Assembly (NCBI GenBank): GCA_040901765.1
Contig: JBBDYG010000055.1
Span: forward strand, 1 to 31,389
Direction of reading: 5' to 3'
Source of the DNA: JBBDYG01 sp040901765
Lineage (GTDB): Bacteria > Planctomycetota > Planctomycetia > Pirellulales > Lacipirellulaceae
DNA: 31,389 nucleotides
This document shows, piece after piece, positions 9,201 through 17,006 of the stretch; position 1 is the stretch's first letter, and every line of letters starts with the position of its first letter. The translations under genes and the position numbers were made by a program. The notes under the pieces are model-generated. The model was not told where the DNA came from. It did no database searches and worked only from the letters and a program-made list of their open reading frames with translations.

Positions 9201-9509
9201 CAGCAAACTCTCGGCCGGTTTACCCGGCACGATCGCCGGTCCGCGGCCGCCGCCCTGCTGCCAGCCACTGCGACGGTCGAGAAGTAAGTCGCTTTCGGGC
9301 GAGTCCGCTTCGCTGCTGTGGCATTCGTAGCACCGCCGCACCAGGATGGGACGGACTTGTTCTTCGTAGAACTCGATTTCAGCCAGGTCGGAAGAACTCG
9401 GAGCCTCTTCGCCGACTACCTCGGACGGTGCGACGAAAAGCAAAGGTATCGCCACTGCCGGGAAGCAATAACGACCGCGACCACTCCAACTGGAAAAAAC
9501 TGCAGTCAT
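6231..9509 (-). CDS. PSD1 / planctomycete cytochrome c domain protein (PSCyt1-DUF1549-DUF1553)
   Basis: The product has 1092 residues and is exported (hydrophobic segment about 14-28). I use the ATG at 9509; a TTG nine bases upstream is possible. Domain order: PSCyt1 haem-binding domain with RCYECH (CXXCH about 60-64) and distal LQMPP; DUF1549 from about 180 with DRFVRHRL, LTGLPPT and QHWLDVMRYAET, and a second CXXCH in CARCHDHKFDAI (about 375-379); a variable middle; then DUF1553 from about 820 with NRVWHHLFGRGIV, SSTYRMTS and a C-terminal LFNVKEFVYLR. Such proteins are planctomycete hallmarks, thought to act in periplasmic polymer breakdown or electron transfer, though no reaction is established. 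Residues about 497-514 are encoded by an intergenic-type palindromic repeat lying in frame (see the repeat at 7991-8023). The gene precedes DUF1501, forming the standard pair. Confidence 0.93.
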   Translation of the reverse strand: MTAVFSSWSGRGRYCFPAVAIPLLFVAPSEVVGEEAPSSSDLAEIEFYEEQVRPILVRRCYECHSSEADSPESDLLLDRRSGWQQGGGRGPAIVPGKPAESLLLQAIGYEDADLQMPPDSKLPQAEIDTLARWIAAGAPAPDDDTTGTAKPASAEFDLESRRAAHWAWQPIERREPPEVGRTDWPRDAIDRFVRHRLEREGIASAEPADRNTWLRRVTFDLTGLPPTRQEIADFLADESATAYETVVDRLLSSTAFGECWGQHWLDVMRYAETKGHENDFPITHSWRYRDYVICAFNQNVPFDQFVREHIAGDLIWPPRVDRATGANQSIQGTAFWHLGEATHSPVDIRGDEADRIDNQIDTFGKAFLGLTIACARCHDHKFDAISTADYYALCGFLQSSSYQLANVAEPLRVEKLAQELSELHESAGAQLFALFAQRTRLRLDEFPAALVAALQRPSAADAPLRAEIERAVQDPNHPLALVADVEIAFPLREVAWVARPESAKGVAKLMPVSPLVDFSQRSDWITSGFAFGPAPVAVGDVLLRADSIQPISSIASEPAARAGTLSHKFTGYYRTPTFTIPAGKLWYRYRGKAAVFAAVDSHRTVEGPLHGVLKQQLDSAGGEAWFCHNLADYIGHRAHVEFAPQSEFELFEVRFAEVKPAKTQAANEFLLQVLHELAARDLPSSAAATAEAFRRALAAVEAGVADRGAAELVNWLLAHEDVLPPVSAGAAAAYESVAAEFVRRHTELESQIPEPVWAGAMLDANGVDEHIHLRGSHKRLDPALTQRRFLEALDGESDSQVHGSGRMQLAEQLVAVDNPLTARVFVNRVWHHLFGRGIVPTVDNFGVLGELPTHPELLDYLAAEFMGNGWDTKQLIRRMVLSSTYRMTSTADADAVARDPANRWLHSARIRRLPAEAVRDALLAVAGNLDRKAGGASVPAHITDFMRDHRSPEKSGPFDGDRRRSIYLEVRRNAMSHFLTAFDKPPPATAVGARHGSNSPAQPLILLNDPLVHQQAEVWARALIEQHPTDEERIAAAYLTAFAREPEVGEAAQIRRFLSESTSEATPRGDHIAAWKQVCLTLFNVKEFVYLR
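7991..8023 (-). repeat. Palindromic repeat core embedded in the PSD1 coding sequence
   Basis: These 33 bases (beginning CCACGCCCTTCGCGG and ending CGTGCCACCC on the plus strand) are identical to 18075-18107, an intergenic element. Weaker similarity continues on the left to about 7966 (GTGGTGA then CAG, matching 18051 onward). In the PSD1 protein the segment reads VARPESAKGVAKLMPVSP. The same reading phase of the intergenic copy gives VARPESAKGVERLVPASP. Confidence 0.85.
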
Positions 9510-10543
9510 CGAGAGCAACCGGGCCTTGGTTCTTCAATTGAGACGTCTTCTTCCCACGGAGGGTCCGCACTGACACTAAGTTGATTCTGGGCTTAATGCC
9601 CCCGCAAAGCAATGGTTTGTCGCCACGGCCCAGCGACGATTGCCTGCACTAGGAATGATGCAAACAACTTCCGCATTTCGCGAAATAATCGAGCCGCGTA
9701 AATAATACCAAGTAATTCTCGGGCCCTTCCTTCGTCTTACTCCTCATCTTCATCCGTCGTGACAGCGAAACCAGTTCGTGGTTTCGGATGCCAACCCGAC
9801 CGCGGCGATTTTGTCAGAAACGATGGATCCAGATTCTTCGGTGTTTGGCACACCCCTCTAGCGTTAAAGTGGTGTCGTCAAACTGTCCCAAACATCGATT
9901 GGCGCTGACACAATTGGTTTCCTGCGCCTCCTGCGCGCAACGGTAGCGGCAGTCTGCTCGCGGAGAATGGGCCGCTTGGTAGGCGCGCACCGCGAGCGGC
10001 GTCCGAATGCGAAATTCGGAAGGCGTAGTGCGGAATGTAGTAAGCGGGAAGGAGGAAGTCGGAGAATGGCCGAGCTAATCTCGCTCCTCGCTCCTGATCT
10101 CTAGCTCCTCAATAGGCGGGGGACGGTTGTGGAACCGCATGGCGGATGTACTCCTGATTCGAGGGAATTGTGCAGGCGTACACCATAGCACAAGAGGTGG
10201 CTCTTTTCAAGCGCGAAGTTGGCAGAAAGCCGGAGCGGGAAGGCGGAGCTTTCCGCGGCGGGGGTGCCACTGTCTGGCTCGTCCAGCAGTGGCACGCTGA
10301 TACCCGACGCATCGCTCAGCAAGTCAGCAGTGGCACGAAGTGGGACTCGCCAAGCGAACTGAATCCGTTCAATTTCGTCGTGTCGCTGCCTCGGTTGATG
10401 CGACCGAAGCGCGGAATGGACGCTCGGAGGGCTGTTTTTCGAGTACAGCGGGGCGGTAAGGACGCGATGCCTCTTTTCCGCTTCTCTGCTAAACTATCGC
10501 GACATCAGCATTCTATGGAACGGTTACCACTTATATCGCCCTC
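9510..10543. other. Gene-free stretch of about 1 kb upstream of the methyltransferase
   Basis: No reading frame here has a credible start, ribosome-binding site or recognisable product. The left end must hold the promoter of the PSD1 gene and the right end that of the methyltransferase. It contains repeated CTCGCTCCT units near 10081-10095 (also seen before dnaE at about 22129-22150) and the GTGCCACTG/CAGTGGCAC palindrome at 10264-10336. A 142-residue frame (10170-10598) runs through these repeats and overlaps the next gene in another phase, so I treat it as spurious. Confidence 0.6.
10264..10336. repeat. GTGCCACTG/CAGTGGCAC palindrome with an extra half copy
   Basis: GTGCCACTG at 10264-10272 pairs with CAGTGGCAC at 10287-10295 around a 14-base loop. 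A third half-site, CAGCAGTGGCAC, follows at 10325-10336. Lying about 200 bases before the methyltransferase start, it could be a structural repeat or a regulatory site; the sequence does not decide. Confidence 0.6.
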
Positions 10544-13500
10544 ATGTCACTTAACGTTCTTCACGATTGGATGGCCTGGCCCTCGAAAAACGAGTTGATC
10601 GCACCCACGGGAGTCGGGCCACGCATTTTGACCGATTTGGCACGTAAGAAAATCGAACGGGCCATACAGCAAGAGTTGGGCGACGAAGCACAGGTTCGGG
10701 TGGGACTGTTGACAAAAAACGCTTCATCGTCCAACACGGCAGCCCCGATCGCCGTTGTCTGCGAGTTCCCGCGAATTACATCTGACTCAGTACTCGCACT
10801 GGCACATCGCCTGGCGTGGAATTTTGCTCGCAGCCCGTTGCTCATTACTGTCGAACCACACCAGGTGCGAGCTTGGACGTGCTGTGAACCACCGGTGAAC
10901 GAATCGGGAAGCCTTTTCTCATTGGAAGGTGAGATCGACGAGGCAAAACTTGATTTGACAGAGACATTAACGGCGTCGGATAGGGCTGCCCACGCCTTGC
11001 ACTGGGTGCGGCTCGCGACCGGCGATTTTTATCGCCGGTTTCCTGATCGTTTTCGCCGTAGCGGGCGGGCGGATCGGGTGTTGCTCGATGAGCTGACCGC
11101 TGTGCGTCGTCGTCTTCAACAACAGTCGCTTGCCGACGATACGATTCATGATCTTTTGGCCCGCATCATCTTCGCCCAGTTTCTATTCGACAGAAAGGAC
11201 GCCGATGGCAATGCTGCGCTAAATCCATCGCTGTTGAGCAAGCTGCAGGACGAAGGCTATCTCCGCGGCGAACACACGGACCTCGCGACAATTCTAGCCG
11301 ATTACGAAGAGGCATACCGGTTCTTCAAATGGTTGAACGAGAAGTTCAACGGCGACTTATTCCCCGGGAAAGGAAAATCGAAAAAACAGCGTGAAACCGA
11401 ATGGCAAGCTGAGATGTCGCTCGTGAAGCCTCGGCACTTAGCGACGTTGTCGGATTTCGTCAGCGGCCAGAAGCTCGGCAGCCAACGAACGCTTTGGCGT
11501 CTATATCGTTTTGACGTGATTCCGCTGGAGTTTATCAGCAGCGTTTACGAAGAGTTTGTCACCAGTGCCGGCGCACACTATACTCCCGGCTTCCTTGTCG
11601 ATTTCATGCTTGATGAAGTTCTGCCGTGGGAAGGAAACGATTGGAAAGTCAAGATTCTTGATCCCGCGGCCGGCTCCGGGATTTTTTTGGTCAAGAGTTA
11701 TCAGCGGCTAATCCAGCGTTGGAAGAACGCGCATCCCGGGCGCAAACCTTCGGCGGCCATATTGCGGCGATTTCTAGAACGTTACTTGTACGGCTGCGAT
11801 ATTGATCCACATGCAGTACGCGTCGCGTCATTCAGCTTGTACTTGACGATGTGTGATGAGATCGATCCGAAAAACTATTTAAAGAACACGAAGTTTCCGC
11901 GCCTACGAGGTGAGCGACTGATCCACGCGGACTTCTTCCGTGAGGACAAACGAGGACTGAGCACGGCGAAGGACGGCCGAACGTACGACTTGGTCGTGGG
12001 CAACGCGCCGTGGGGGCAGAACACGGCAACCGACTTTGCTCGCAAGTGGGCGACAGCACACGACTGGCCCATTGCCAACAAGGCAGTCGGCACATTGTTT
12101 CTTGCCAAAGCCGCATCGCTCACCAAATCAACGGGCCGCGTTTCGATGATCCAGCCCGCGAGTTCGCTGCTGTTTAACCGCAGTGGTCCGGCAAACCGCT
12201 TTCGCGAAAAACTGTTTTCCGAGTTCAAGGTTGAGGAAGTCGTCAATCTTTCCACATTGCGGTTCGAACTGTTTGAAAATGCAGAATCACCGCCATGCAT
12301 TGTTACGATGCGGCCCACTGCGCCTGATAACGAACTACTGCTGTACATTTCGCCAAAGCAGATAAAACCAGCTGGCGGAGCCGACGTGGCGGAAAGCAGT
12401 TATAGCATTGTTATCGAACCGCATGACATCTCGCAGGTGATGCCGGATGAAGCGGCATTTGAGTCGAAGGTCTGGACGGCGCTCGCGTGGGGCGGTCGGC
12501 GGGATTGGGTGCTCTTACGACGACTGGACAGCAAGACGAGCTTTAGAGAACTGGTCGAGTCCGGAGTCGGTCATGGCCGAAACGGGATCGAGCGCGGAAG
12601 TCGCTCTGTACGGCATGATGAGTTAATTGGGCGAAGAATCATTGAAAACGCGAGTTTTCCAGAAGGTACATTTCTAAAACTAAAGGCGAATTCACTCCCA
12701 CGAAACAACGACCCTAAGACCCACCGGCTAACTGATCTGACCGCTTTTGAAGTGCCGCAATTTATCATTAAACGAAGTTGGAGCTCCACTACGTCTCGCT
12801 TTCATGGGGCAATTGTAACCGACGGGATAAAAGGGCATGGTGTCGTTTGTTCGCAGAACTTTGTTTCCGTGCATCTACCGTACAATGAAGTGCGCAAGCT
12901 GTACGGCGCTGCATTATCCTACAACAGTATTTTGGCAGTCTATTATCTTTTGCTCAGTAGTGGGCGAATGGCGTCCTATCGCCCAAACGCAATTGTTGAA
13001 GAACTCTTATCGGTTCCTATCGCTGAAACCGACGAAGCCGATTTACAGATTGAGAGTTTCGATGCTATTGACGAAAGAGTTCGCACGTTGATTGAACTCA
13101 ACGACTCCGAGTGGGCATTAATCAAAGATCTCGTTGCGTTCACACTGCCCGATTTCAAGGGCGACGAATCCTCGCCCGGACGCCAGCCAACAGCGCGAAA
13201 ACCCAGACTCAAAACCGCTGTTAGTCGCGAACCGCATTTGGCCGCCTATTGCCAGGATTTCATCGACGTTTTGAAAGGAGGTTTCGGCGATGACAAACAA
13301 GTCTGTGCTACGATTTACCAGGACGACCCACAACACCGATTGCCAGTGCGGTTGGTTGCGATACATCTAAACTGGAATCGTGACGAACCGATCGTCATCG
13401 AATCAATTGACTCGGCGAATCTATGCCAGCTCCTAATAAAACTCGATGAAAAGTTCCTCCAAATCGGCGACACCTCGCGAGGTGGCATTTTCTTTCAGCG

Positions 13501-13690
13501 AGTTGCGCGAGTTTACGTTGAAGAGCGACAAGGTCGGCGAACAATCCCGACGATCTACGTCATTAAGCCTGATCGAATTCGTTACTGGACACGGTCGGCA
13601 GGAATGCGAGACGCCGATGAAGTTGCTGCGGACATGTGGTCTTGGCAATCGTCTCAGCCGCGAACCAACTCAAAGCGAAAACCGAGTTGA
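10544..13690 (+). CDS. Large N6-adenine DNA methyltransferase (Eco57I-like), candidate restriction-modification component
   Basis: The product has 1048 residues. The ATG at 10544 has no strong ribosome-binding site; the ATG at 10571 is an alternative. The N-terminal 120 residues include LAWNFARSPLLITVEPHQVRAW, which may be a degenerate nuclease-like fold (weak). Residues about 145-345 are helical. The AdoMet-binding motif is ILDPAAGSGIFLVKSY with DPAAGSG at 373-379, followed by YLYGCDIDPHAV (about 415-424). The catalytic motif is DLVVGNAPWGQN, with NAPW at 487-490. Canonical forms are DPACGSG and NPPY/F/W, so both differ by one residue. About 640-860 looks like a target-recognition region, and a further alpha/beta domain ends the protein. 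Its TGA overlaps the ATG of a PD-(D/E)XK protein by one base, so the two are translationally coupled. Codon use appears less GC-rich than in the neighbours, which suggests horizontal acquisition. Methylation of adenine is inferred from the family; the recognition site is unknown. Confidence 0.85.
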   Translation: MSLNVLHDWMAWPSKNELIAPTGVGPRILTDLARKKIERAIQQELGDEAQVRVGLLTKNASSSNTAAPIAVVCEFPRITSDSVLALAHRLAWNFARSPLLITVEPHQVRAWTCCEPPVNESGSLFSLEGEIDEAKLDLTETLTASDRAAHALHWVRLATGDFYRRFPDRFRRSGRADRVLLDELTAVRRRLQQQSLADDTIHDLLARIIFAQFLFDRKDADGNAALNPSLLSKLQDEGYLRGEHTDLATILADYEEAYRFFKWLNEKFNGDLFPGKGKSKKQRETEWQAEMSLVKPRHLATLSDFVSGQKLGSQRTLWRLYRFDVIPLEFISSVYEEFVTSAGAHYTPGFLVDFMLDEVLPWEGNDWKVKILDPAAGSGIFLVKSYQRLIQRWKNAHPGRKPSAAILRRFLERYLYGCDIDPHAVRVASFSLYLTMCDEIDPKNYLKNTKFPRLRGERLIHADFFREDKRGLSTAKDGRTYDLVVGNAPWGQNTATDFARKWATAHDWPIANKAVGTLFLAKAASLTKSTGRVSMIQPASSLLFNRSGPANRFREKLFSEFKVEEVVNLSTLRFELFENAESPPCIVTMRPTAPDNELLLYISPKQIKPAGGADVAESSYSIVIEPHDISQVMPDEAAFESKVWTALAWGGRRDWVLLRRLDSKTSFRELVESGVGHGRNGIERGSRSVRHDELIGRRIIENASFPEGTFLKLKANSLPRNNDPKTHRLTDLTAFEVPQFIIKRSWSSTTSRFHGAIVTDGIKGHGVVCSQNFVSVHLPYNEVRKLYGAALSYNSILAVYYLLLSSGRMASYRPNAIVEELLSVPIAETDEADLQIESFDAIDERVRTLIELNDSEWALIKDLVAFTLPDFKGDESSPGRQPTARKPRLKTAVSREPHLAAYCQDFIDVLKGGFGDDKQVCATIYQDDPQHRLPVRLVAIHLNWNRDEPIVIESIDSANLCQLLIKLDEKFLQIGDTSRGGIFFQRVARVYVEERQGRRTIPTIYVIKPDRIRYWTRSAGMRDADEVAADMWSWQSSQPRTNSKRKPS

Positions 13691-14352
13691 TGCGTCAAAC
13701 CTATCTCGAACGGCGCTGGCCTGTCACTCCGATGTTCCAGAACATCGCGGTAGAGTGGTGTGCAGACCAGTCGCGCCGCTTGTTGGAATTGGTTTGGCGC
13801 GGCTATGATTTGCTGTTTGCGAACGACTTGCACATAGTTGCTTTCGCGGCCAACGACGAAGCGAAAGAGGAATCGCTTAACTATCTACTTACGCTGCGTA
13901 TTGATCAATGCAAAGGCAATGCGCCGTTCTCTGTCGTTCATCAACCGCCAGAACAAACCAAACGCAAACGCGGAAAAGGAAGGTCGCCACAACCCGATAT
14001 TGGATTTGCACTCTACGAGCAACCGCGCACCGTTTGGCCGATGGAAGGCAAGGTGCTGATAAACAACCGTGACGTAACTGCCTACCTCGCGGAGATCGAA
14101 ACGAACTTCGTCAAGGCGCGGTACGCGACTTTTTCGAGTGAAGGTGCGATGCTCGGTTATTTGGTTGTCGGTGACGCAGAAACAGTAATGTCGCACATCA
14201 ATAATGATCTCGGAACCGTGTTACGGAATCATCCAAATTTCAAAGAGCGACCACATAGATTATCCGACCACATAAGAACCAACCTTCCACACCCGAATTC
14301 TCCTGCCCGCTTTGTTTGCCACCATTTGATCCTCTGTCTCTCCTCAACGTAA
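13690..14352 (+). CDS. PD-(D/E)XK nuclease-like protein coupled to the methyltransferase
   Basis: The product has 220 residues. The start ATG at 13690 shares its A with the TGA of the methyltransferase gene (TGATG), which favours it over a start at 13636. Early acidic helices (EEALN-like, EESLNYLLTLRID at about 60-72) are followed by a basic loop (KRKRGKGR, 91-98), then PDIGF with Asp103, a strand, and MEGKVL with Glu119 and Lys121. D-X15-E-X-K fits the PD-(D/E)XK core. After it come KARYATFSSEGAMLGYLVVGD and a C-terminal ARFVCHHLIL. It is probably the DNA-cleaving partner, or an effector, of the upstream methyltransferase. I do not recognise a named restriction enzyme. An alternative is a modified nuclease fold used only for DNA binding, but the D/E/K set looks complete. 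Confidence 0.75.
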   Translation: MRQTYLERRWPVTPMFQNIAVEWCADQSRRLLELVWRGYDLLFANDLHIVAFAANDEAKEESLNYLLTLRIDQCKGNAPFSVVHQPPEQTKRKRGKGRSPQPDIGFALYEQPRTVWPMEGKVLINNRDVTAYLAEIETNFVKARYATFSSEGAMLGYLVVGDAETVMSHINNDLGTVLRNHPNFKERPHRLSDHIRTNLPHPNSPARFVCHHLILCLSST

Positions 14353-14455
14353 CATTCTGCGTGCTCCGCCGGCTAAAGCACGCTTCGTAAGTATTTGATC
14401 GCGTGAAAAATAACTCGCTGGGAGCACATCCGAGACAATCGGCTTGGTGCCGTTG

Positions 14456-14485
14456 CACGCGTCGGTAGCGACACACCGACGCGTG
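14456..14485. terminator. Strong hairpin between convergent genes, possible bidirectional terminator
   Basis: CACGCGTCGGT at 14456-14466 pairs exactly with ACCGACGCGTG at 14475-14485 around an 8-base loop. It lies between the ends of the nuclease gene (+) and the amidohydrolase gene (-). Neither side has a T-run, so an intrinsic terminator is only possible, and a repeat is the alternative. Confidence 0.45.
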
Positions 14486-14508
14486 TTAAGGCACGCCCAC
14501 ACAAGACA

Positions 14509-16236
14509 CTAATGTCGGGTTTCGTCGCGGCTCCCTTCTAATCCACCCGCCCGCTCATACACCACCTCACCCCCCACCATCGTCAGCATCACCTTTGCGT
14601 CGCGTATCTCTTCCGGATCGATCGTCGTCAGGTCACGATCGACAATTACCAAGTCCGCTAACTTGCCGGGCGCGAGCGAGCCTTTGGTGTTCTCGTCGAA
14701 TGCTGAATACGCGGCGTCGGTTGTGTAACCGCGTAAGGCTTCCTCCACGGTGATCTTCTCTTCGGGCACCCAGCCCTGAGGGTGTTTGTCGTCGAGCGTG
14801 CGGCGGGTGGTGGCGGCGTAGATTCCTTCGAGCGGCGTGGCGGGGGCGACGGGCCAGTCACTGCCCAGGGCGGGCTTTGCGCCTGCATCGAGCAGCGAGC
14901 GGAAGGCGTAGGTTGTTCGACTTCGCGCCGGGCCGATTACCGCGTCGGCCCAGCGGCCATCGTCGATTGCGTGGTAGGGCTGCATGCTCGGTATCACGCC
15001 GAGATTCTCGAACCGCGCGATATCTTCGGGGGCGATGTGTTGGGCGTGCTCGATGCGGAACCGCCGGTCGCGGGGGCCGTTTTCCTTGGCGACGCGGTCG
15101 TAAATATCAAGTTGCATCCGAATCGCACGGTCGCCGATGGCGTGGACCATAACCTGCAATCCGGCGCGGTCGGCGCCGGCGGTCCAGGCGTAGAGATCGT
15201 CCGGCGTATTGACCAACAGGCCCGCGCTGGAGGCGTCGTCCGTGAAGGGCGCAAGGAATGCGGCGGTATGAGAGCCAAGCGAGCCATCGACGAAGCCTTT
15301 GAGGCCGCCGATGCGGAGCCACTCGTCGCCGCGTCCGCGGCTGGCGACTTCTTTTTCGAGCCGCTCCCACGTGGCGAGCGGCACGGCGGCGTAAATTCGC
15401 GTTCGCAGTTGGCCGGCGGCTTGGGCTTGGCGAAAGATGGCCAGGTCGTCCCAACTTCCCATGTGATGCACCGACGTGACGCCTCGCTCGGAAAGGTACT
15501 TCATTGCGGCATCGAGCGCCGTCAGTTGTTGTCGCGGAGAAGCCGCCGGCACGGCGCGGCTCACGAGGTTCATCGCGTTGTCTTTGAGAATGCCGGTCGG
15601 TCTGCCGGAATCGTCGCGGACGATCGTGCCACCTGGTACGTCTTTTACAGTGTCATCGACTTTCGCGGCACGCAGCGCGGCGGAGTTCGCCAGGGCCATG
15701 TGGCCGTCGAGCCGCTGGAGGAACACGGGGTTGTTGGGCGTGACGGAGTCGATCCAATCGCGGGTGGGAAGCTCGCCGCCCCAGAGGGTGTGGTCCCAGT
15801 CCATGCCGGTGATCCACGCGCCCGGCTCAGCTTGCTTGGCGAACGCGCCGATGCGTCGGGTGAACTCTTCGGGCGTTTTTGCGTCGCGAAGCTGGACCGA
15901 CGCCAATTGCTCGCCGCCCATGAGCAAGTGGATGTGAGAATCGAACAAGCCGGGCGTGACCATCCCGCCGCGGGCATCGATGACGCGAGTTTGCGGAGTC
16001 ACATGCTGTTGCAGTTCTTCCCAAGTTCCGACCGCCAGAATCTTCTCGCCCTCGACGGCGACGGCGTCGGCCCACGGTTGCTCCGGATTGCCGGTCCAGA
16101 CGCGCGCGTTGTGAATTACGATGCTAGCGAGGGTGGCATTTTTTGCCGGCTCCGCAGCCGCGACCGGTGCCAAGCATCCGACGAGGAAACCTAGGACCAG
16201 GATCGCCGAATCGATCAGTTGGATTTGATGTTTCAT
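14509..16236 (-). CDS. Secreted amidohydrolase (Amidohydro_3 / YtcJ-like)
   Basis: The product has 575 residues from the ATG at 16236. A signal peptide covers about 1-28 (LVLGFLVGCLAPVAAAEP). LVGC could also be a lipobox, so a lipoprotein is possible. The metallo-amidohydrolase features are in order: N-terminal beta domain IVIHNARVWTG; VIDARGGMVTPGLFDSHIHL with metal ligands His101 and His103; MDWDHTLWG; the later VMVHAIGDRAI and FRIEHAQHI, each with a metal-binding His; ALGSDWPVAP with the catalytic Asp; and a C-terminal GSLAPGKLADLVIVDRDLT. YtcJ-type enzymes hydrolyse N-acyl or cyclic amide bonds, but the substrate cannot be read from sequence. It is transcribed away from moaC. Family call is strong. 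Confidence 0.9.
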   Translation of the reverse strand: MKHQIQLIDSAILVLGFLVGCLAPVAAAEPAKNATLASIVIHNARVWTGNPEQPWADAVAVEGEKILAVGTWEELQQHVTPQTRVIDARGGMVTPGLFDSHIHLLMGGEQLASVQLRDAKTPEEFTRRIGAFAKQAEPGAWITGMDWDHTLWGGELPTRDWIDSVTPNNPVFLQRLDGHMALANSAALRAAKVDDTVKDVPGGTIVRDDSGRPTGILKDNAMNLVSRAVPAASPRQQLTALDAAMKYLSERGVTSVHHMGSWDDLAIFRQAQAAGQLRTRIYAAVPLATWERLEKEVASRGRGDEWLRIGGLKGFVDGSLGSHTAAFLAPFTDDASSAGLLVNTPDDLYAWTAGADRAGLQVMVHAIGDRAIRMQLDIYDRVAKENGPRDRRFRIEHAQHIAPEDIARFENLGVIPSMQPYHAIDDGRWADAVIGPARSRTTYAFRSLLDAGAKPALGSDWPVAPATPLEGIYAATTRRTLDDKHPQGWVPEEKITVEEALRGYTTDAAYSAFDENTKGSLAPGKLADLVIVDRDLTTIDPEEIRDAKVMLTMVGGEVVYERAGGLEGSRDETRH

Positions 16237-16410
16237 GGTCTTAGCTTACCGCGACCGCAACGATCGGTCACGAAGTTAATCATGCGGCCAAGATTGCGGT
16301 TTGCAGTTTGTGGCCTCGATCGACTCCCCGTGCCCTCGACGGGTTGCCGTAAGTGCTTACAATGGGTCGGTTTAGTTCGGCATTGGCCAACCGGCAAAAA
16401 GGAACGCGCG

Positions 16411-16893
16411 GTGGAGAATCCGCAGAGCCACTTCGACGAACATGGCGCGAGCCGCATGGTCGATGTTGGACAGAAGCCGGTCACCGAGCGACTGGCGCGG
16501 GCAAGTGGCCTAATACGGATGTCCCCGGCGACCCTCACGCGGATTGCCGATCGGACGCTCGAAAAAGGGAACGTATTGGAGGTGGCGCGGCTGGCGGGAA
16601 TTATGGCCGCCAAACGAACGGGCGACTTGATTCCGTTGTGCCATCCCTTGCCGTTGGAATCGGTGACGATTGACTTTGAGTTTCCGGACGACCACACGCT
16701 GAAAGCCATCAGCCAGGTGAAGGTGACGGCCAAGACCGGAGTCGAGATGGAAGCGTTGACCGCCGTGAGCGTGGCCACTCTTACGGTGTACGACATGTGC
16801 AAGAGCATCGACCGCGGGATGACGATCGAGCGGATACAGCTCGAAGCGAAATCGGGCGGTCGAAGTGGAGAATGGAAGAGAAGCGGCGAGTGA
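16411..16893 (+). CDS. moaC: Cyclic pyranopterin monophosphate synthase MoaC
   Basis: The product has 160 residues, close to the 161 of Escherichia coli MoaC. The GTG at 16411 is preceded by AAAAAGGA at about 8 bases and gives the usual N-terminus of about 16 residues before MVDVG. Conserved features are AGIMAAKRT with Lys68, DLIPLCHPLPL with His78, KTGVEMEALTAVSVATLTVYDMCK with Asp128 and Lys131, and the closing AKSGGRSGEW. MoaC converts the MoaA product (3',8-cyclo-7,8-dihydro-GTP) to cyclic pyranopterin monophosphate in cytosolic molybdenum cofactor synthesis. No other moa gene is in the window, so the pathway is dispersed. It is followed after 113 bases by the polyprenyl synthase, with a repeat between them. 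Confidence 0.97.
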   Translation: MENPQSHFDEHGASRMVDVGQKPVTERLARASGLIRMSPATLTRIADRTLEKGNVLEVARLAGIMAAKRTGDLIPLCHPLPLESVTIDFEFPDDHTLKAISQVKVTAKTGVEMEALTAVSVATLTVYDMCKSIDRGMTIERIQLEAKSGGRSGEWKRSGE

Positions 16894-16908
16894 AGCCGAT
16901 TTCGGATT

Positions 16909-16962
16909 TGGGATTTCGGATTGATGAATTCAATCCGCAATCCGCAATCCGCAATCCGAAAT
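16909..16962. repeat. AATCCGC tandem/inverted repeat between moaC and prenyl synthase
   Basis: Four tandem AATCCGC-type units run from 16932 to 16959 (the last is AATCCGA). They are complementary to ATTTCGGATTTGGGATTTCG just upstream, so the transcript can form a hairpin whose loop includes GATGAATTC. Confidence 0.75.
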
Positions 16963-17006
16963 TGTCGCCGACTGGCAGCCGGAAGAATGATCTCGAAGGA
17001 TTCACG

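Noticed and set aside
10170..10598. A 142-residue reading frame before the methyltransferase
   Set aside because: It translates the GTGCCACTG palindrome, has no ribosome-binding site and overlaps the true gene in another phase.
16358..16363. TACAAT as a -10 box for moaC
   Set aside because: No convincing -35 element at the right distance, and one hexamer alone is weak in high-GC DNA.
16932..16959. AATCCGC tandem units as a CRISPR array
   Set aside because: Seven-base units without spacers; simply a short tandem repeat forming one arm of a hairpin.
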